NCBI GenBank assembly: GCA_025359785.1
Contig: JANYET010000001.1
Location: forward strand, 1-44,296
DNA: 44,296 nucleotides
Direction of reading: 5' to 3'
Source of the DNA: Alphaproteobacteria bacterium
Lineage (GTDB): Bacteria > Pseudomonadota > Alphaproteobacteria > Caulobacterales > Caulobacteraceae
A model generated the notes under the pieces. That model did no database searches and had not been told where the DNA came from. It worked only from the letters and a program-made list of their open reading frames with translations. The position numbers were made by a program, and so were the translations under genes. The stretch's first letter is position 1. Each line of letters starts with the position of its first letter. Shown piece by piece: positions 34,067 to 43,344 of the stretch.

Positions 34067-34851
34067 GCAGCCGGGCCGTCACCTCCCTGACCAATCCGAC
34101 GGTCAAGGCCGTCCGCGCCCTGCACCTGCGCAAGGCGCGCGACGAGACCGGGCTGTTCGTGGCCGAGGGCCTGAAGACCGTCACCGAGGGCGTAGAGACC
34201 GGCCACATGCCGGTGATCCTGCTGCACGGTCCGCAGGCCTCTCACCCGCTGCTGAGCAAGGCGATCGAAGCGACGCTGGACGCCAGCGGCGAGGTGATCG
34301 AGGTCACCGAGGAGATTCTGGCCAAGGTCAGCCGCCGCGATAACCCGCAGGCCGTGGTTGGCGTCTTCCGACAGGTGTTCAAGCCACTGCCGGCCCTCGA
34401 TCCCCAGTCGGCGCCAACCTGGGTCGCCCTGCACCGGGTCCGCGATCCGGGGAACCTCGGGACCATCGTGCGCACGGCGGACGCCGCCGGCTGCGGCGGG
34501 GTGATCCTGGTGGGCGAGTGCTGCGATCCCTATTCGGTCGAGGCGGTACGAGCCACCATGGGCTCGATCTTCGCCGTGCCGTTGACGCAGGCCAGCGAGG
34601 CCGAGTTCGCCGACTGGCGGCACGGCTGGCCCGGCTCAGTGGTCGGCACGCTGTTGAGCGCCGAGATCGACCACCGCCAGGCCGACTATGCCCGACCCAC
34701 GATGATCCTGATGGGCAACGAGCAGCAGGGCCTGTCGCCCGACATGGCCGCGCTCTGCGACGTGAACGTCAAGATTCCGATGCGCGGCCGGGCTGACAGC
34801 CTGAACCTGTCGGTGGCGACCGGGATCATGATCTACGCCGCGACCGCCTAG
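34063..34851 (+). CDS. TrmH/SpoU family RNA 2'-O-methyltransferase
   Basis: The 262-residue product has an N-terminal substrate-binding region (VKAVRALHLRKARDETGLFVAEG) and a SPOUT domain with LHRVRDPGNLGTIVRTADAAGCGG, RATMGSIFAVP, ILMGNEQQGLS and IPMRGRADSLNLSVATGIMIY. These are the SAM-binding trefoil-knot motifs. It probably methylates a ribose in rRNA or tRNA; the target cannot be read from the sequence. It starts at GTG 34063, overlapping the stop of the previous gene by 4 bp. It converges on the beta-lactamase-like gene, with 4 bp of overlap at the stops. Confidence 0.92.
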   Translation: MSSRAVTSLTNPTVKAVRALHLRKARDETGLFVAEGLKTVTEGVETGHMPVILLHGPQASHPLLSKAIEATLDASGEVIEVTEEILAKVSRRDNPQAVVGVFRQVFKPLPALDPQSAPTWVALHRVRDPGNLGTIVRTADAAGCGGVILVGECCDPYSVEAVRATMGSIFAVPLTQASEAEFADWRHGWPGSVVGTLLSAEIDHRQADYARPTMILMGNEQQGLSPDMAALCDVNVKIPMRGRADSLNLSVATGIMIYAATA

Positions 34852-36401
34852 CCGCGCTTTTTCGCCATGGCGGGCTTGGCGGCGGGGCTGAGCTTCTCAC
34901 CCGACGCCGCCGGGCCCGTGGCCTCGCGCAGGGTCGGATTGCTGTCGTGGACGAAGCGGACGACCTTGCCGGCGCCATCGCGCTCGAAACGCAGTTCCTC
35001 GGCTTCGCTGCCGTCGTCGCGGATGCGGCGGAAGACGTCGCCGCCCTTGGGCTTGAAGACGGTGGTGTCGTCGCCCGGGGTGCGCGTGGGCAGGACCAGA
35101 TAGGCCAGGCCGCCGGCCCACGGCACGATCACCGACTCCGAACTCCACGGCTGTTCCGAGTAGCGGCCGGCGTAGGCTTCCAGATCGACCTTTGCGGCCG
35201 GCGGATCCTTGAACTCGAACGCCGCGCGCTTGTCGATCAGGCCGAAGACGCCCTTGGCCAAGGGACCGGTCTCCTCCGCCGAATTGTCCATGACGATCAC
35301 GGCGCGCGCGGTGGCGGGCTCCAGCCGCAGCGTCGTCTGATAGCCCGGGCAGTCGCCGCCATGGCCGACGTAGGTCTTGTCCCCGGCGCGGCTGACGCTG
35401 AAACCCAGGCCGTAGGTCGTCTTCCAGTCGGGATCGGTGAACTGCACGCGCTGCATCTCGTGCAGGGTCGAGGCCTTGAGCAGCTCGGGCTTTTCGGTGC
35501 GCAGCAGACGCAGTTGCCAGGCGGCAAACCGCGCCAGGTCCTCGACCGTCGAGGTGTAGCCGGCGGCGGGCGTGATGCCCTTGGTGTCGAAGGCTTTCAG
35601 GATATCGCGGCCACCGTCGCGCTTCAGCGCGCCATAGCCCACCGCCAGGCGGGTTCCGTAGAGCGGCATCGGCATGAAGGGATGGGTGTCGGCGAGCTGC
35701 AGCGGACCCAGGATATGGTTCTGGGCGTAGTCGGCGTAGGCCTCGCCCGACACCGCTGCCACGGTTTCGCCGACCAGGGTGAGGCCGAGGTTCGAATACT
35801 GGAAGTGTCGCGACGCCGGATAGTAGGGCGTCTGGCGGGCCACGGTCTCCCGGACCTGCGCGCGCGTCGGGAAGGCGAAATCCGGTCCGCTCCAGTAGGG
35901 AAAGTCGGATTCCCGCGGCAGGCCCGCCGAATGGCTCAGTAAGGCGCGAAGGGTGATCGGCCCGCTGTCGCCCTCGGCCGGCTTGAAGGTCGCCCACGGC
36001 AGATAGGTGGCGATCGGCTCGTCCAGCCTGACCTTGCCCTGCTCATAGAGCTGCATCAGCGAGACGGCGGTGAAGAGCTTCGAGATCGAGCAGATCGAAT
36101 AGATGGTCTGCGGTGTCGCGGGGATCTTGTGGGCGGCGTCCAGCGTGCCGTAGCCCTTGGCCCAGATCAGCGTCTCGCCCGCCACGACACCCGCCGAGAT
36201 CGCCGGGATGTGCTCGTAGGCCTGGACGCTTTCCAGCCAGAGGTCGGCCAGGCGCAGCGCCTCGGTCTGGGCGGCAATGTCCTTGACCGACTGCGCGGGC
36301 GGTTGAGGCGCCGCCGGGGCGCCGGTCTGCGCGAAGGCCGGCCCCGCGCCGATCACCAAGGCCAGGGCGAGCGCCGTCGCATTGCTTTTTCTGGATGTCA
36401 C
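34848..36401 (-). CDS. Serine beta-lactamase-like hydrolase
   Basis: The 517-residue product has a signal peptide (SNATALALALVIGAGPAFAQ). The penicillin-binding/beta-lactamase domain shows SICSISKLFTAVSLMQL (S-x-x-K nucleophile), FQYSNLGLTLVGE (Y-x-N motif) and TYVGHGGDCPGYQ (HGG in place of KTG), as in class C-like esterases and peptidases. A C-terminal lipocalin-like region (VDLEAYAGRYSEQP) follows. It could be a D-amino-acid peptidase, esterase or beta-lactamase; no substrate is given. GTG 36401 with agggatg upstream gives the signal peptide. It is divergent from the alpha-hydroxy acid oxidoreductase gene. Confidence 0.88.
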   Translation of the reverse strand: MTSRKSNATALALALVIGAGPAFAQTGAPAAPQPPAQSVKDIAAQTEALRLADLWLESVQAYEHIPAISAGVVAGETLIWAKGYGTLDAAHKIPATPQTIYSICSISKLFTAVSLMQLYEQGKVRLDEPIATYLPWATFKPAEGDSGPITLRALLSHSAGLPRESDFPYWSGPDFAFPTRAQVRETVARQTPYYPASRHFQYSNLGLTLVGETVAAVSGEAYADYAQNHILGPLQLADTHPFMPMPLYGTRLAVGYGALKRDGGRDILKAFDTKGITPAAGYTSTVEDLARFAAWQLRLLRTEKPELLKASTLHEMQRVQFTDPDWKTTYGLGFSVSRAGDKTYVGHGGDCPGYQTTLRLEPATARAVIVMDNSAEETGPLAKGVFGLIDKRAAFEFKDPPAAKVDLEAYAGRYSEQPWSSESVIVPWAGGLAYLVLPTRTPGDDTTVFKPKGGDVFRRIRDDGSEAEELRFERDGAGKVVRFVHDSNPTLREATGPAASGEKLSPAAKPAMAKKRG

Positions 36402-36567
36402 GAAATCATCCCTGTCCACATCAATCCAGCCGAAGGCCAGAGCGCCATGTGCCGCGCGAAAGCGCAACCCTGGGCGGCGACGGTGCGAGGTTGTGTCCCA
36501 TGGCAAAGCTTGCGCGCCGCGCCAAACGGCGCTGGATATCCGTCGGCACAGGTTCGGGGGAACACCG

Positions 36568-37755
36568 ATGGAGGATCGACGGGCGTTTTTGAGGTTCCTG
36601 TCGGCGAGCCCGCTCTACGCCGGCCTGCCGCTGGCGGGCGCGGCGCTCAGCCAGACACCGGACGCCTTGGTGGACAAGGCCGGCGACGCCCTGGACGTCT
36701 TCGACCTGGAGAAGGTCGCGCACCGCAACATCCCGCCGGCCCACTGGGGCTACCTGATGACTGGCGTCGATGCCGAGGAGACGCTGCGAGCCAACCACGA
36801 GGCCTATGGCCGCTATCAGTTGCGCACGCGGCGGCTGGTGGACGTCAGCAAACTGGACATGGGGATCGATCTCTTCGGGACGCGGTACGCCAGCCCGATT
36901 TTCCTCTGCCCGGTCGGTGGCCAGAGATCGTTCCAGGCGGAGGGCGAACTGGCGGTCGCCCGGGCGGCCAAGGGGCGCAACACGCTGCAGGTGCTGTCGA
37001 CCGTCAGCTCGACGGGCGTCGAAGATGTGATCAAGGCCCGCGAGGCCCCGATCTGGTATCAACTCTACACCTCCTCCGATCTGGACGTGGCGATGAAGCT
37101 GGTGGCGCGGGCCGAGCGGGCGGGCTGTAGCGCCGTGGCGGTGACCGTCGACCTGCCGGCCGGCCGCAATACCGAAACAGCGATGCGACTGGCGCGCACC
37201 GATACGCGCCAATGCACCGCCTGCCACGCGGCCACCGGCTCGCAGTTCTTCACCCGGCCGATGTACCAGGGCATCGACGGCAGCCGCCTGTCCAACACCT
37301 CGCCCGCCCTGACCTGGGATTTCATCCGACGACTGCGCGACCACACGAAGATGAAGGTGCTCGTTAAGGGCCTCGAGACCGGCGAGGACGCGGCGTTGGC
37401 GGTGAAATATGGCGCCGATGGGGTGATGGTCTCCAATCACGGTGGTCGAGCCACCGAGACGGGCCGCGCAACGCTCGAATGCCTGCCCGAGGTGGTGGCG
37501 GCCGTGCGAGGACGCGTGCCGGTACTGGTGGACGGTGGCGTGCGGCGCGGGACAGACGCCCTGAAGGCCCTGGCGCTGGGCGCGACGGCCGTGGGTATCG
37601 GGCGGCCCTACATCTGGGGCCTGGGCGCGTTCGGCCAGCCTGGCGTGGAACGGACGCTGGACCTGCTCAACAACGAGCTGCGGCTCGCCATGGCCGGCGT
37701 CGGCGCGCGTAGCGTCCGCGAGATCACCCCGGCGGCGCTGATCCGCAAGGCCTAG
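36568..37755 (+). CDS. FMN-dependent alpha-hydroxy acid oxidoreductase with CXXCH motif
   Basis: The 395-residue product belongs to the lactate/glycolate/mandelate oxidase family. A short N-terminus (MEDRRAFLRFLSASPLYAG) looks like a twin-arginine signal or anchor. The TIM barrel holds YQLYTSSDLDVAMKLVARAE, VLVKGLETGEDA (flavin-contacting lysine) and GVMVSNHGGRATETGRATLE with the catalytic histidine. The usual HGGRQLDG motif is here HGGRATET, a variant. Around residues 216-221 the variable loop has RQCTACHAATG, a C-x-x-C-H motif that could covalently bind c-type heme if exported. ATG 36568 has ggggga upstream. Electrons would pass to a cytochrome or quinone rather than oxygen; this is inference. 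Confidence 0.88.
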   Translation: MEDRRAFLRFLSASPLYAGLPLAGAALSQTPDALVDKAGDALDVFDLEKVAHRNIPPAHWGYLMTGVDAEETLRANHEAYGRYQLRTRRLVDVSKLDMGIDLFGTRYASPIFLCPVGGQRSFQAEGELAVARAAKGRNTLQVLSTVSSTGVEDVIKAREAPIWYQLYTSSDLDVAMKLVARAERAGCSAVAVTVDLPAGRNTETAMRLARTDTRQCTACHAATGSQFFTRPMYQGIDGSRLSNTSPALTWDFIRRLRDHTKMKVLVKGLETGEDAALAVKYGADGVMVSNHGGRATETGRATLECLPEVVAAVRGRVPVLVDGGVRRGTDALKALALGATAVGIGRPYIWGLGAFGQPGVERTLDLLNNELRLAMAGVGARSVREITPAALIRKA

Positions 37756-37799
37756 GTAAGAGCTGCGGAACTATGATCTACGCGGCGTCGGAGTAACGC

Positions 37800-38318
37800 A
37801 TGCGACGACTGAGTTTCCTGATCCTGCTGGCGGCGACGGCGACGGCGACTGGGCCCTGCGCCCACTCGGCGCCTCAGCGCTGGGCCAAGGCGATGCCTAC
37901 CGCGGACTTTTCGGTGGACCGCCCGATAGGCTGGGCGGCGACCGCCGGGCCGGCGGATCGGCTGTACCTGGTGAATTTCGCCTGTCGCCCCATAGCCGCT
38001 GGTCAGGCCGGCGCGGGCCTCTGCGACGGACAGGCGGAGATTTCCGTACGCTCCGAGGCCGGTGCGCCGAAGGCCGCGCGGACGCAGGCCTGCTGGAACC
38101 TTGTGGAGACCGTGAGCGAGACTCAGGTCGCGCCCGGCCGCCGGACTCAGACCAGCCAGCTCTCCTGCGCCATCGGTCCGCGGCGGTTCTTGATTGTCGA
38201 GCGCCACTGGAAGGGCGACAGGCACGCGGCGAGCTATGAACGCATCGCCATGCGCATGGCCAAGAGCCTGCGCTATCCGGCCAAGACGCCGGGCAGGCCG
38301 CTGTTTCCTCGCCTTTAG
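37800..38318 (+). CDS. Secreted hypothetical protein
   Basis: The product (172 residues) begins MRRLSFLILLAATATATGPCAHSA, a signal peptide; a cysteine at about 20 could be a lipidation site, though the box is weak. The mature part has several cysteines in FACRP, GLCDG, QACWN and LSCAIG, which suggests two disulfides in the periplasm. I recognise no family. ATG 37800 is preceded by ggagtaacgc. It follows the alpha-hydroxy acid enzyme by 44 bp and converges on hrpB with a 4-bp overlap at the stops. Confidence 0.75.
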   Translation: MRRLSFLILLAATATATGPCAHSAPQRWAKAMPTADFSVDRPIGWAATAGPADRLYLVNFACRPIAAGQAGAGLCDGQAEISVRSEAGAPKAARTQACWNLVETVSETQVAPGRRTQTSQLSCAIGPRRFLIVERHWKGDRHAASYERIAMRMAKSLRYPAKTPGRPLFPRL

Positions 38319-40774
38319 GTCCCTCTGGGTTTCGCTCGCGCGGTCGGCTCGGCGACAGACGGGTCTTCGGGCCAGAGGTGTTTGGGGTAGCGGCCGCGCA
38401 TGTCGCTGCGGACATCCTTCCACGAGCCCTTCCAGAAGCCCGGCAGATCGTTGGTGGTCTGGATCGGCTTGTGGCCCGGGGACAGCAGGGAGACGGTGAG
38501 CGCGATGCCACCGACGGTCGGATGGGCGGTCAGGCCGAAGACCTCCTGCACCCGGACATCGACGCGCGGGCCGGCATCGGCGGCGTAGTCGATGGCGAAG
38601 CTGTTGCCGGTGGGTGCGATCCAGCGGGCCGGCGCCTCGGTCTCCAGCCGGCGATATAAGTCCCACGGGATCAGGGCGCGGAGCGCGCCATCCAGGGCGT
38701 CGGGCTTGACGCTGGCGAGCGCGCGGACACCGGTCAGCAGCGGGGTCAGCCAAGCATCGAGGGTGGCGGTCAGCGCCGCGTCGGACAGGTCCGGCCAGTT
38801 CGCATCGCGCTCGCGGAGGAAGGCCAGGCGCCGGCGAAGCGACCGCGCGGCCTCGCTCCAGGGCAAAATCCCGATACCCTCGGCGCGGACGCGGTCGGCG
38901 AGCGCGGCGGCGATCAGGGCCGGATCGGGATTGTCATCGACAGTCTCGCGGACGGTGAGCTTGCCGAGCCGCGTCAGGCGCAGGCTGCGCAGGCGCCCTG
39001 CCCCGCTCTCTTCGAGGCGATGCTCGATGGTGAGCTGGCCGGCGAAGGCGGTGATCAGCTCGTCCTGCTCCAGAGGCGCGGCCAGCAGGATGCGGTCGCG
39101 GCGCTCGGCCCCGCCGAGTTCGGCCACCGCCATCCAGGTCTCGCGGGCCAGGGCGTCGGTAGGCTCCAGGAACGCGCCGCGTCCACTGACCAGCTGGAAC
39201 TCGCCCTGCGGTCCGCGGGCGCGGGCGATGCGCTCGGGATAGGCATAGGCGAGCAACAGACCGTCGGAGAGCGGCTCGCCGCCGACGGCCTTCGGACCCG
39301 CCCTGCCCGCCATCCCCGCCCAGCGGTCGGCGAGCGCCTTGGCGTCGCGGGCTCGGGGGCTCCGGTCGCGGTCGAGGCTCTCCAATCGGTGGCGCAGGTC
39401 AACATCGCGGCCGCCGAGATTGCGCTCGGTGATCAGGGCCGCGATGCGGGTGGCGCGGGGCGCCTGGCCGGTCTCGGCGGCCCTCAGGACCATGTGCGCC
39501 AGGCGGGGCGGCAGGGGCATGTCGGCGAGCGCGCGGCCGTGCGAGGTGAGCACGCCGTCGCCGGTCAGAGCGTCGAGGCGGATCAGCAGGCTGCGGGCCT
39601 CGGCGAAGGCGGCAGCCGGCGGCGGGTCGAGGAAGGCCAGCGCGCTCGCGTCCTTGGCGCCCCAGCGGGCGAGGTCGAGGGCAAGGCCGGAAAGGTCGGC
39701 ATCGAGGATTTCCGGATCGGCGTAGGCCGGCAGCGCGCGGGTCTCCGCCTCGTCCCACAGGCGGTAGCAGACGCCGGGCTCGGTGCGGCCGGCGCGCCCG
39801 CGGCGCTGGTCGGCGGCGGCGCGGGAGACTCGCACGGTGGCCAGGCGGGTCAGGCCGCTGGCCGGATCGAAACGTGGCACGCGGGCAAGGCCGGCGTCGA
39901 TGACCACCCGAACGCTCTGGATGGTCAGGCTGGTCTCGGCGATGGAGGTAGCGAGCACGACCTTACGCTTGCCCTGCGGCGGCGGCGCGATAGCCCGGTC
40001 CTGGTCGCGCGGATCGAGCGCGCCATAGAGCGGCGCGATCTCGACGTTGGCCCACCCTTGCTTAGGAAGGGGCCGCGCATTGAGGCGCTCGACTGTGCGC
40101 AGGATCTCGCCCTGGCCGGGGAGGAAGACCAGCAGGCTCCCGGTCTCGGCGACGAGCGCGCGGTCGATGGCGCGGACGGCCCGGTCCTCCAGGCGCAGAC
40201 GCTCGTCTCGCCCGAGATAGTGGGTCTCGACCGGCCAGGCGCGGCCCAGGCTTTCAATGACAGGAGCACCTGCAAGCAGCCGGGCGACCGCTGCCCCGTC
40301 GAGCGTCGCCGACATCACCAGGATGCGCAGATCCTCGCGCAGCAGACTTTGGGCGTCGCGGGCCAGCGCCAGGCCCAGGTCGGCGTCGAGGCTGCGCTCA
40401 TGAAACTCGTCGAAGATCACGCAGGCGACGCCGGCCAGCGCCGGATCGCCAAGGATCATCCGCGTGAAAACGCCTTCGGTCACGACCTCGATGCGGGTGG
40501 CGGCCGAGACCTTCGATTGCATCCGCACGCGGAAACCGACGGTCTGGCCGACCGGTTCGCCCAGGGTGGACGCCATCCGCTCAGCCGCCGCGCGGGCGGC
40601 CAGGCGCCGAGGTTCGAGGACGATGATCCTGCCGCCGCTCACCCAGGCCTCGGCCAGCAGTTCCAGGGGCACGACGGTGGTCTTGCCCGCGCCGGGGGGC
40701 GCCACCAGCACGCTCGCGGTCCGCTCGGCGAGCGCTGCCTTCAGGGCCGGCAGGGCGTCGTGGATGGGGAGCAT
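38315..40774 (-). CDS. hrpB: ATP-dependent DExH helicase HrpB
   Basis: HrpB is a DEAH-type helicase with a role in RNA metabolism that is still unclear. From ATG 40774 it has 819 residues, the family's usual length. Motif I is APPGAGKTTVV, motif II DEFHERS, motif III SATLD and motif VI QRRGRAGRTEPG. The helicase-associated domain and the HrpB C-terminal domain (YAYPERIARARG... and the late LTVSLLSPGHKPIQTTNDLPGFWKGS) follow. The frame is open to 40846, but MLPIHDALPALKAAL is the family start. It is divergent from the permease gene. Confidence 0.95.
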   Translation of the reverse strand: MLPIHDALPALKAALAERTASVLVAPPGAGKTTVVPLELLAEAWVSGGRIIVLEPRRLAARAAAERMASTLGEPVGQTVGFRVRMQSKVSAATRIEVVTEGVFTRMILGDPALAGVACVIFDEFHERSLDADLGLALARDAQSLLREDLRILVMSATLDGAAVARLLAGAPVIESLGRAWPVETHYLGRDERLRLEDRAVRAIDRALVAETGSLLVFLPGQGEILRTVERLNARPLPKQGWANVEIAPLYGALDPRDQDRAIAPPPQGKRKVVLATSIAETSLTIQSVRVVIDAGLARVPRFDPASGLTRLATVRVSRAAADQRRGRAGRTEPGVCYRLWDEAETRALPAYADPEILDADLSGLALDLARWGAKDASALAFLDPPPAAAFAEARSLLIRLDALTGDGVLTSHGRALADMPLPPRLAHMVLRAAETGQAPRATRIAALITERNLGGRDVDLRHRLESLDRDRSPRARDAKALADRWAGMAGRAGPKAVGGEPLSDGLLLAYAYPERIARARGPQGEFQLVSGRGAFLEPTDALARETWMAVAELGGAERRDRILLAAPLEQDELITAFAGQLTIEHRLEESGAGRLRSLRLTRLGKLTVRETVDDNPDPALIAAALADRVRAEGIGILPWSEAARSLRRRLAFLRERDANWPDLSDAALTATLDAWLTPLLTGVRALASVKPDALDGALRALIPWDLYRRLETEAPARWIAPTGNSFAIDYAADAGPRVDVRVQEVFGLTAHPTVGGIALTVSLLSPGHKPIQTTNDLPGFWKGSWKDVRSDMRGRYPKHLWPEDPSVAEPTARAKPRGT

Positions 40775-40916
40775 TCTTGCGCCATAGCCGCCGTTGAGGG
40801 CAACGCCAAGCCTTGGCGCTTGACCATAGCGGCACAACCAAGCCACGGTCCGGCCAATTATTAGCCGGCGGCCCCGTTACGATGGCGTTTGGGGGGGACC
40901 GCTGTTCGGAGGGAAT

Positions 40917-42485
40917 ATGTGGCGCATTAAGTCGCTCGACGCGATCCTCGCGACCGCGGAGAAGAAGTCGCTTCACCGCTCGTTGGGTCCCGTCCAACTG
41001 ACCATGCTGGGAATCGGCGCGGTCATCGGCACCGGTATCTTCGTGCTCACCGCCACGGCCGCGCAAAAGGCCGGTCCGGGCATGATGATCTCGTTCATGA
41101 TCGCCGGCGCGGTCTGCGCGGTTGCCGCACTCTGCTACTCGGAACTGGCCTCGATGGTGCCGGTGGCGGGCTCAGCCTACACCTACTCCTACGCGGTGAT
41201 GGGCGAGCTGGTCGCCTGGCTGGTGGGCTGGGCGCTGATCCTGGAATATGCGCTGGGGGCCAGCGCGGTGGCGGTCGGCTGGTCCGGCCATATCGTCGGC
41301 CTGTTCGACGCCATCGGAATCCACATCCCGCACGCGCTCACCGTCGGCCCGAAGGTGGTCATCGGCTCCTTCCTGGAAGGCGGCGAGGTCGGTGGGATCA
41401 TCAACCTGCCGGCGGTGATCATCACCGCCCTGGTGACCGGCCTGCTGATCCTCGGCACCAAGGAAAGTGCGACGGTCAACGCCGTGCTGGTGGCCATCAA
41501 GGTCGCCGCCCTGACGCTATTCATCGTCCTGACCGTGCCGATGATCACCGGCCACATGCAGAACTTCACCCCCTTCGCGCCACGCGGCTGGGGCAACCCG
41601 CTGGGCTCGTCCGGCACCGGGGTGCTGGGCGCGGCGGCCTCGATCTTCTTTGCCTATGTGGGCTTCGACGCGGTCTCCACGGCGGCTGAAGAAACCAAGA
41701 ACCCGCAGCGCAACGTGCCGATCGGCCTGATCGCCTCGCTGTCGATCTGCACCATCTTCTACCTGCTGGCCGCCAGCGGCGCGATCGGCGCCTTCGGAGC
41801 CCAGCCGCTGATGGGCCCGAACGGGGTGGCCTATGACCCGGGCTCGCCCGAGTTCTCCGCCGCCTGTACGGCGATCGGCGCCCATACGCCGCTGGTCTGC
41901 TCCAAGGAAGCGCTGGCCTATGTCCTGCGCGAGGTTGGTCATCCGGTGTTCGGCAACATCGTGGCGCTGGCGGCGACCATCGCGCTCCCCTCCGTCGTGC
42001 TGCTGATGATGTACGGCCAGACGCGGATCTTCTTCGTGATGGCGCGCGACGGCCTGCTGCCACCGGTCCTGTCGACCGTCCACCCGAAGTTCAGGACGCC
42101 CTGGATCATCACCCTGGTGACCGGCGCGGTGGTCGCGACATTCGCGGCCTTCCTGCCGGTGGGTCAGCTCGCCGACTACTCCAACTCCGGGACGCTGTTC
42201 GCCTTCGCGGCGGTGTCGCTGGGCGTGATGATCCTGCGTTTCACGGACCCGAACCGGGTGCGGCCGTTCAGGACGCCCCTGCTGTTCATCGTCGCCCCGG
42301 CGTCGATCATCGGTTGCGCGGTGCTGTTCATGAGCCTGGACGGCAAGTCCAAGGGCCTGTTCATCTCCTGGACTGTGATCGGCCTGATCTTCTACTTCTG
42401 CTACGGCTTCTGGAAATCCAACGTCCGTCGCGGCGTCGAAGTTGACGAGCCGCTGGTCGAAGGTCCGGGCGGCGGTCCGGCTTAG
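40917..42485 (+). CDS. Amino acid permease, APC superfamily
   Basis: The 522-residue product has about 12-14 membrane segments. Its first segments read LGPVQLTMLGIGAVIGTGIFVLTATAA and SFMIAGAVCAVAALCYSELASMVPVAGSAYTY, typical of APC amino acid/polyamine transporters of the CAT/YfnA type. Substrate is not determined by these motifs. The start has ggagg about 6 bases upstream of ATG. Its transcript probably ends at the hairpin at 42508-42535. It is divergent from hrpB. Confidence 0.92.
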   Translation: MWRIKSLDAILATAEKKSLHRSLGPVQLTMLGIGAVIGTGIFVLTATAAQKAGPGMMISFMIAGAVCAVAALCYSELASMVPVAGSAYTYSYAVMGELVAWLVGWALILEYALGASAVAVGWSGHIVGLFDAIGIHIPHALTVGPKVVIGSFLEGGEVGGIINLPAVIITALVTGLLILGTKESATVNAVLVAIKVAALTLFIVLTVPMITGHMQNFTPFAPRGWGNPLGSSGTGVLGAAASIFFAYVGFDAVSTAAEETKNPQRNVPIGLIASLSICTIFYLLAASGAIGAFGAQPLMGPNGVAYDPGSPEFSAACTAIGAHTPLVCSKEALAYVLREVGHPVFGNIVALAATIALPSVVLLMMYGQTRIFFVMARDGLLPPVLSTVHPKFRTPWIITLVTGAVVATFAAFLPVGQLADYSNSGTLFAFAAVSLGVMILRFTDPNRVRPFRTPLLFIVAPASIIGCAVLFMSLDGKSKGLFISWTVIGLIFYFCYGFWKSNVRRGVEVDEPLVEGPGGGPA

Positions 42486-42507
42486 TCCGGTCAGCGACAA
42501 CCGACGG

Positions 42508-42542
42508 AAAGGCCCGGGTTCGTCCCCGGGCCTTTGCTGTTA
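42508..42542 (+). terminator. Rho-independent terminator after the permease gene
   Basis: The arms aaaggcccggg (42508-42518) and cccgggccttt (42525-42535) form an 11-bp perfect stem with the 6-base loop ttcgtc, followed by a T-rich tgctgtt. It begins 23 bp after the permease stop codon. The run of T is short, but the stem is very stable. Confidence 0.85.
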
Positions 42543-42587
42543 GGAGGCCTTTTCTTATGGGCCGCAAAGCCCGATCATGGGGACGAC

Positions 42588-43280
42588 ATGAACGCGCCGC
42601 AGCCGCCCCCCTCGAAACAGGACTTCGCCATCCGCGCGATCATCGCGCCGGTGACGCCCCTGCAGCAGAACTGCACCATCGTCTGGTGCGCCAAAACCCG
42701 GAAGGCCGCGATCATCGATCCGGGCGGCGAGGTTGACCGCCTGATGGGCGCGATCGCCGACAACGGCCTGACGCTGGAGAAGATCTGGATCACCCACGGC
42801 CACCTGGACCATGCGGGCGGAACCCAGGCGATCAAGGATCTGACCGGCGTGCCCATCGAGGGGCCGCACCCGGACGACGCCTTCTGGATCGACGAGATCA
42901 CCGCCTCGGGCGCGAAGTGGGGCATGCCGGAAGCCCGCAGCTTCACCCCCGACCGCTGGCTGCACGACGGCGACGTGGTGACGCTGGGGGAGACGCAGTT
43001 CGAGGTCTACCACTGTCCCGGACATACGCCCGGCCACGTGATCTTTTTCCACCGCGAAGCCCGCTTCGCCCAGGTTGGCGACGTGCTGTTCCAGGGCTCG
43101 ATCGGCCGCACCGACTTTCCGCGCGGCAATCATGCGCAACTGATCGAAGCGATCACCACAAGGCTCTGGCCGCTCGGTGACGATGTGCGCTTCGTGCCGG
43201 GGCACGGCCCGATGTCGACCTTCGGCCAGGAACGGAAGACCAATCCGTTCGTCGCCGACGACATCCTGGCGGCCCAATGA
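42588..43280 (+). CDS. Glyoxalase II-like MBL-fold hydrolase
   Basis: The 230-residue product has the metal motif IWITHGHLDHAGG, CPGHTPGHVIFFH, VGDVLFQGSIGRTDFPRG and VPGHGPMSTFGQE, all fitting the short YcbL-like hydroxyacylglutathione hydrolase type. The N-terminus is PVTPLQQNCTIVWC, also typical. Natural substrate is not known for most members; a thioester is likely. ATG 42588 follows ggggac at a good distance. The frame is open earlier but overlaps the terminator. It precedes the response regulator gene by 64 bp. Confidence 0.88.
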   Translation: MNAPQPPPSKQDFAIRAIIAPVTPLQQNCTIVWCAKTRKAAIIDPGGEVDRLMGAIADNGLTLEKIWITHGHLDHAGGTQAIKDLTGVPIEGPHPDDAFWIDEITASGAKWGMPEARSFTPDRWLHDGDVVTLGETQFEVYHCPGHTPGHVIFFHREARFAQVGDVLFQGSIGRTDFPRGNHAQLIEAITTRLWPLGDDVRFVPGHGPMSTFGQERKTNPFVADDILAAQ

Positions 43281-43344
43281 TTGTCGCTTGGGTAATGTCA
43301 GCCGCGAAATCAGGCCGTTACGCGCCGAGACCAACCTCGACCCC

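Noticed and set aside
42534..42587. Earlier start for the glyoxalase II-like gene
   Set aside because: Those codons overlap the terminator stem of the permease gene and give residues unlike the family. ATG 42588 has a ribosome binding site.
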